Of a DNA stretch of 5,907 nucleotides, positions 4,630-5,907 are shown piece after piece (within the stretch, counting starts at the first letter, position 1; each line of letters starts with the position of its first letter). This DNA comes from Candidatus Hecatellales archaeon (lineage in GTDB: Archaea; Thermoproteota; Bathyarchaeia; Hecatellales; Hecatellaceae). The DNA lies in NCBI GenBank assembly GCA_003662485.1, contig QMYD01000074.1, positions 1 to 5,907 on the forward strand. The letters run 5' to 3'. A model generated the notes under the pieces. The model saw only the letters and a program-made list of their open reading frames with translations, searched no databases and had not been told where the DNA came from. Made by a program: the position numbers and the translations under genes.

Positions 4630-5907
4630 ATGGGCTTGAAGGTTCATGTTGGGATTGACGATACCGATTCGCTTAGGGGTGGTTGTACAACTTATGTGGC
4701 AGCCCTCCTCGTAGAAGCCTTCTCAAAACTTGAAGGCTTAGCCTTTACAGATTATCCCTGCCTGGTTAGGCTTAACCCCAACATTCCATGGAAAACTAGG
4801 GGGAACGGGGCTGTATGCCTACGGGTTATGGTGGAGGCTGAAGCCCTTTACGGCAAGCTTAAATCTGTGGCTAGAAGGATTGTGGAGGAAGCCTTCGAAA
4901 GGTTTGGAGGCGAACCTGGACTAGCCTTTTTAAAGGGGGAGGTTCCCGACACGCTTAAGCAGTTGGCCTTCAAGGCTGAGTGGACGGTGGTGGAGAGGGA
5001 GGAAGCCCTCACCCCATTCCTGGAGCTTGGAGGGGAGGTTGAAAGCTTTGGAGGAGGTAGAGGAATTATTGGAGCCATCGCTTCTATTGGTGAAACCCTT
5101 GAGGCTGACCATACCTTTGAGCTTCTAGCCTACCGAACGCCTGAAAGGTGGGGGAGTCCCCGCCTCCTAAACCCAGCCTCCGTAAGGCGGATGGCGGAGG
5201 CAAACCCTCAAACCTTCAGCAACCTCGACCCTGAAACGGGGAGGATTCTAATTACGCCTAGGGGGCCTGACCCCGTCTACTTTGGCGTTCGGGGGGAAAC
5301 CCCTGAAGCTGTTTTGAAGGCTTCCACCATGCTTGAGCTTGGCGAGCCTGTGGAGCGCTGGCTTATCTTCCGAAGCAACCAGGGGACGGATGCCCACCTC
5401 AGGGTTAAACGCTCCATCAGCCTGGTTCCCCCCTACTCCTGCGTGGTGGTGGAGGGCTGGGTTTCCCAGCCGCCCGAAAGGATTCGGGGGGGCCACGTAA
5501 TCTTCAAGGTTAGCGATGGCAGTGGGGAGCTTTTCTGCGCCGCCTATGAGCCCACAGGCCCTCTTGCCAGGGTAGCGTCCATGCTTGCAGTAGGCGACCT
5601 AGTCCGCCTTTACGGCGGGGTTAGGAAGGCTGAACCCCTGTGGGAGCCAACATTAAACTTGGAGAAGCTGGAGGTTTTAAGGCTGGCTGAAGCCTACAGG
5701 GAGGCTAACCCCCCATGCCCTAAATGCGGTAGGAGGATGAAGTCTCTTGGGGCTGGTAAGGGCTTCCGCTGCCCCAAGTGCAAGTATAGGAGTAGGGAGG
5801 CTGGGAAGGTTCGCCTCAAAGTTGAACGTGAGCTTAGGCCAGGCCGGCCTGGCCTAAGCTCACGTTCAACTTTGAGGCGAACCTTCCCAGCCTCCCTACT
5901 CCTATAC
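4630..5907 (+). CDS. tiaS: tRNA(Ile2) 2-agmatinylcytidine synthetase TiaS, 3'-truncated
   Basis: TiaS uses ATP and agmatine to make agmatidine at C34 of the CAU-anticodon isoleucine tRNA, so that it reads AUA and not AUG; it is found only in archaea. Family marks: GIDDTDS (8-14), GGCTTYVAALLVE (17-29), RLNPNIPWKTRGNGAV (47-62), GRGIIGA (143-149), FRSNQGTDAHL (247-257), an OB-fold-like region with YEPTG (306-310), and a zinc ribbon Cys363/366 and Cys381/384. ATG 4630 starts four codons before the conserved strand; TTG 4636 is possible. The frame is open for 426 codons with no stop. The sequence is credible to about residue 405 (RELRPG, base 5844). After that it encodes the mirror image of the palindrome (RPGLSSRSTLRR and on), where the family normally continues with a Pro-rich, basic C-terminus. 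Treat it as a partial gene with a false tail. Confidence 0.93.
   Translation, partial: MGLKVHVGIDDTDSLRGGCTTYVAALLVEAFSKLEGLAFTDYPCLVRLNPNIPWKTRGNGAVCLRVMVEAEALYGKLKSVARRIVEEAFERFGGEPGLAFLKGEVPDTLKQLAFKAEWTVVEREEALTPFLELGGEVESFGGGRGIIGAIASIGETLEADHTFELLAYRTPERWGSPRLLNPASVRRMAEANPQTFSNLDPETGRILITPRGPDPVYFGVRGETPEAVLKASTMLELGEPVERWLIFRSNQGTDAHLRVKRSISLVPPYSCVVVEGWVSQPPERIRGGHVIFKVSDGSGELFCAAYEPTGPLARVASMLAVGDLVRLYGGVRKAEPLWEPTLNLEKLEVLRLAEAYREANPPCPKCGRRMKSLGAGKGFRCPKCKYRSREAGKVRLKVERELRPGRPGLSSRSTLRRTFPASLLLY
5784..5907. repeat. perfect 124-base palindrome (fold-back) at the window end
   Basis: Bases 5784-5845 and 5846-5907 are exact reverse complements, 62 of 62, with no spacer; the centre is aggcc|ggcct. 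The left arm is in-frame tiaS coding sequence, and the right arm stops exactly where the window stops. The centre is a short palindrome of its own (ggccggcc), which could have seeded template switching. Perfect spacer-free palindromes of this size are unstable in living cells, so an assembly or amplification fold-back is the likeliest source. A covalently closed hairpin end is a remote alternative. Confidence 0.97.

Noticed and set aside
4848..5496. Minus-strand open frames opposite tiaS
   Set aside because: They lie opposite strongly conserved TiaS motifs and show no family features.

Overview
This window reads as a housekeeping stretch of an archaeal chromosome. The protein set is archaeal: ribosomal protein eS8, SRP19, the H/ACA protein Gar1, transcription factor B and the archaea-only tRNA-modification enzyme TiaS. 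Starts are preceded by TTTAAA/TTATAA-type TATA boxes. Four of the eight assignable genes appear to start with TTG. I would guess a Thermoproteota/Bathyarchaeia-like lineage, but nothing in the window fixes the phylum. I see no mobile element, CRISPR array, tRNA or rRNA.

Layout. Bases 1-176 hold the unassigned tail of an upstream reading frame and then a promoter/leader with two competing hairpins. Bases 177-2122 are a tight plus-strand information-processing cluster: eS8, SRP19, Gar1, TFB. A second TATA box lies between SRP19 and Gar1, so gar1-tfb may also be transcribed alone. Bases 2123-2287 are a 165-base intergenic region with a possible terminator hairpin and an A/T-rich promoter. It leads into a ferritin-like (rubrerythrin-type four-helix) protein at 2288-2764. 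That gene converges, with a 7-base gap, on a minus-strand two-domain NAD(P)HX repair enzyme (Nnr) at 2772-4280. Nnr is divergent from a small stand-alone AsnC/Lrp ligand-binding (RAM) protein at 4359-4595; one near-symmetric TATA box can serve both. A hairpin plus T-tract closes the RAM gene and overlaps the likely promoter of tiaS, which starts at 4630 and is still open at the window end.

How the genes fit together. The first cluster joins ribosome structure (eS8), membrane targeting of nascent proteins (SRP19), rRNA pseudouridylation and processing (Gar1) and transcription initiation (TFB), all linked to growth rate. Nnr restores damaged NADH/NADPH. TiaS puts agmatine on C34 of the AUA-decoding tRNA-Ile. 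The RAM protein may sense an amino acid or similar small ligand.

The most striking anomaly is at the right end. Bases 5784-5907 form a perfect 124-base palindrome (two 62-base arms, no spacer). Its left arm is normal tiaS coding sequence just after the zinc ribbon, and its right arm is that sequence mirrored. The simplest reading is a fold-back assembly or amplification artefact at a contig end, so about the last 20 codons of the apparent tiaS frame are not real and the true C-terminus is missing. I found no clear new biological system. The best biological leads are the ferritin-like protein with a Cys at an expected iron-ligand Glu position, the shared symmetric promoter, and the competing hairpins upstream of eS8.
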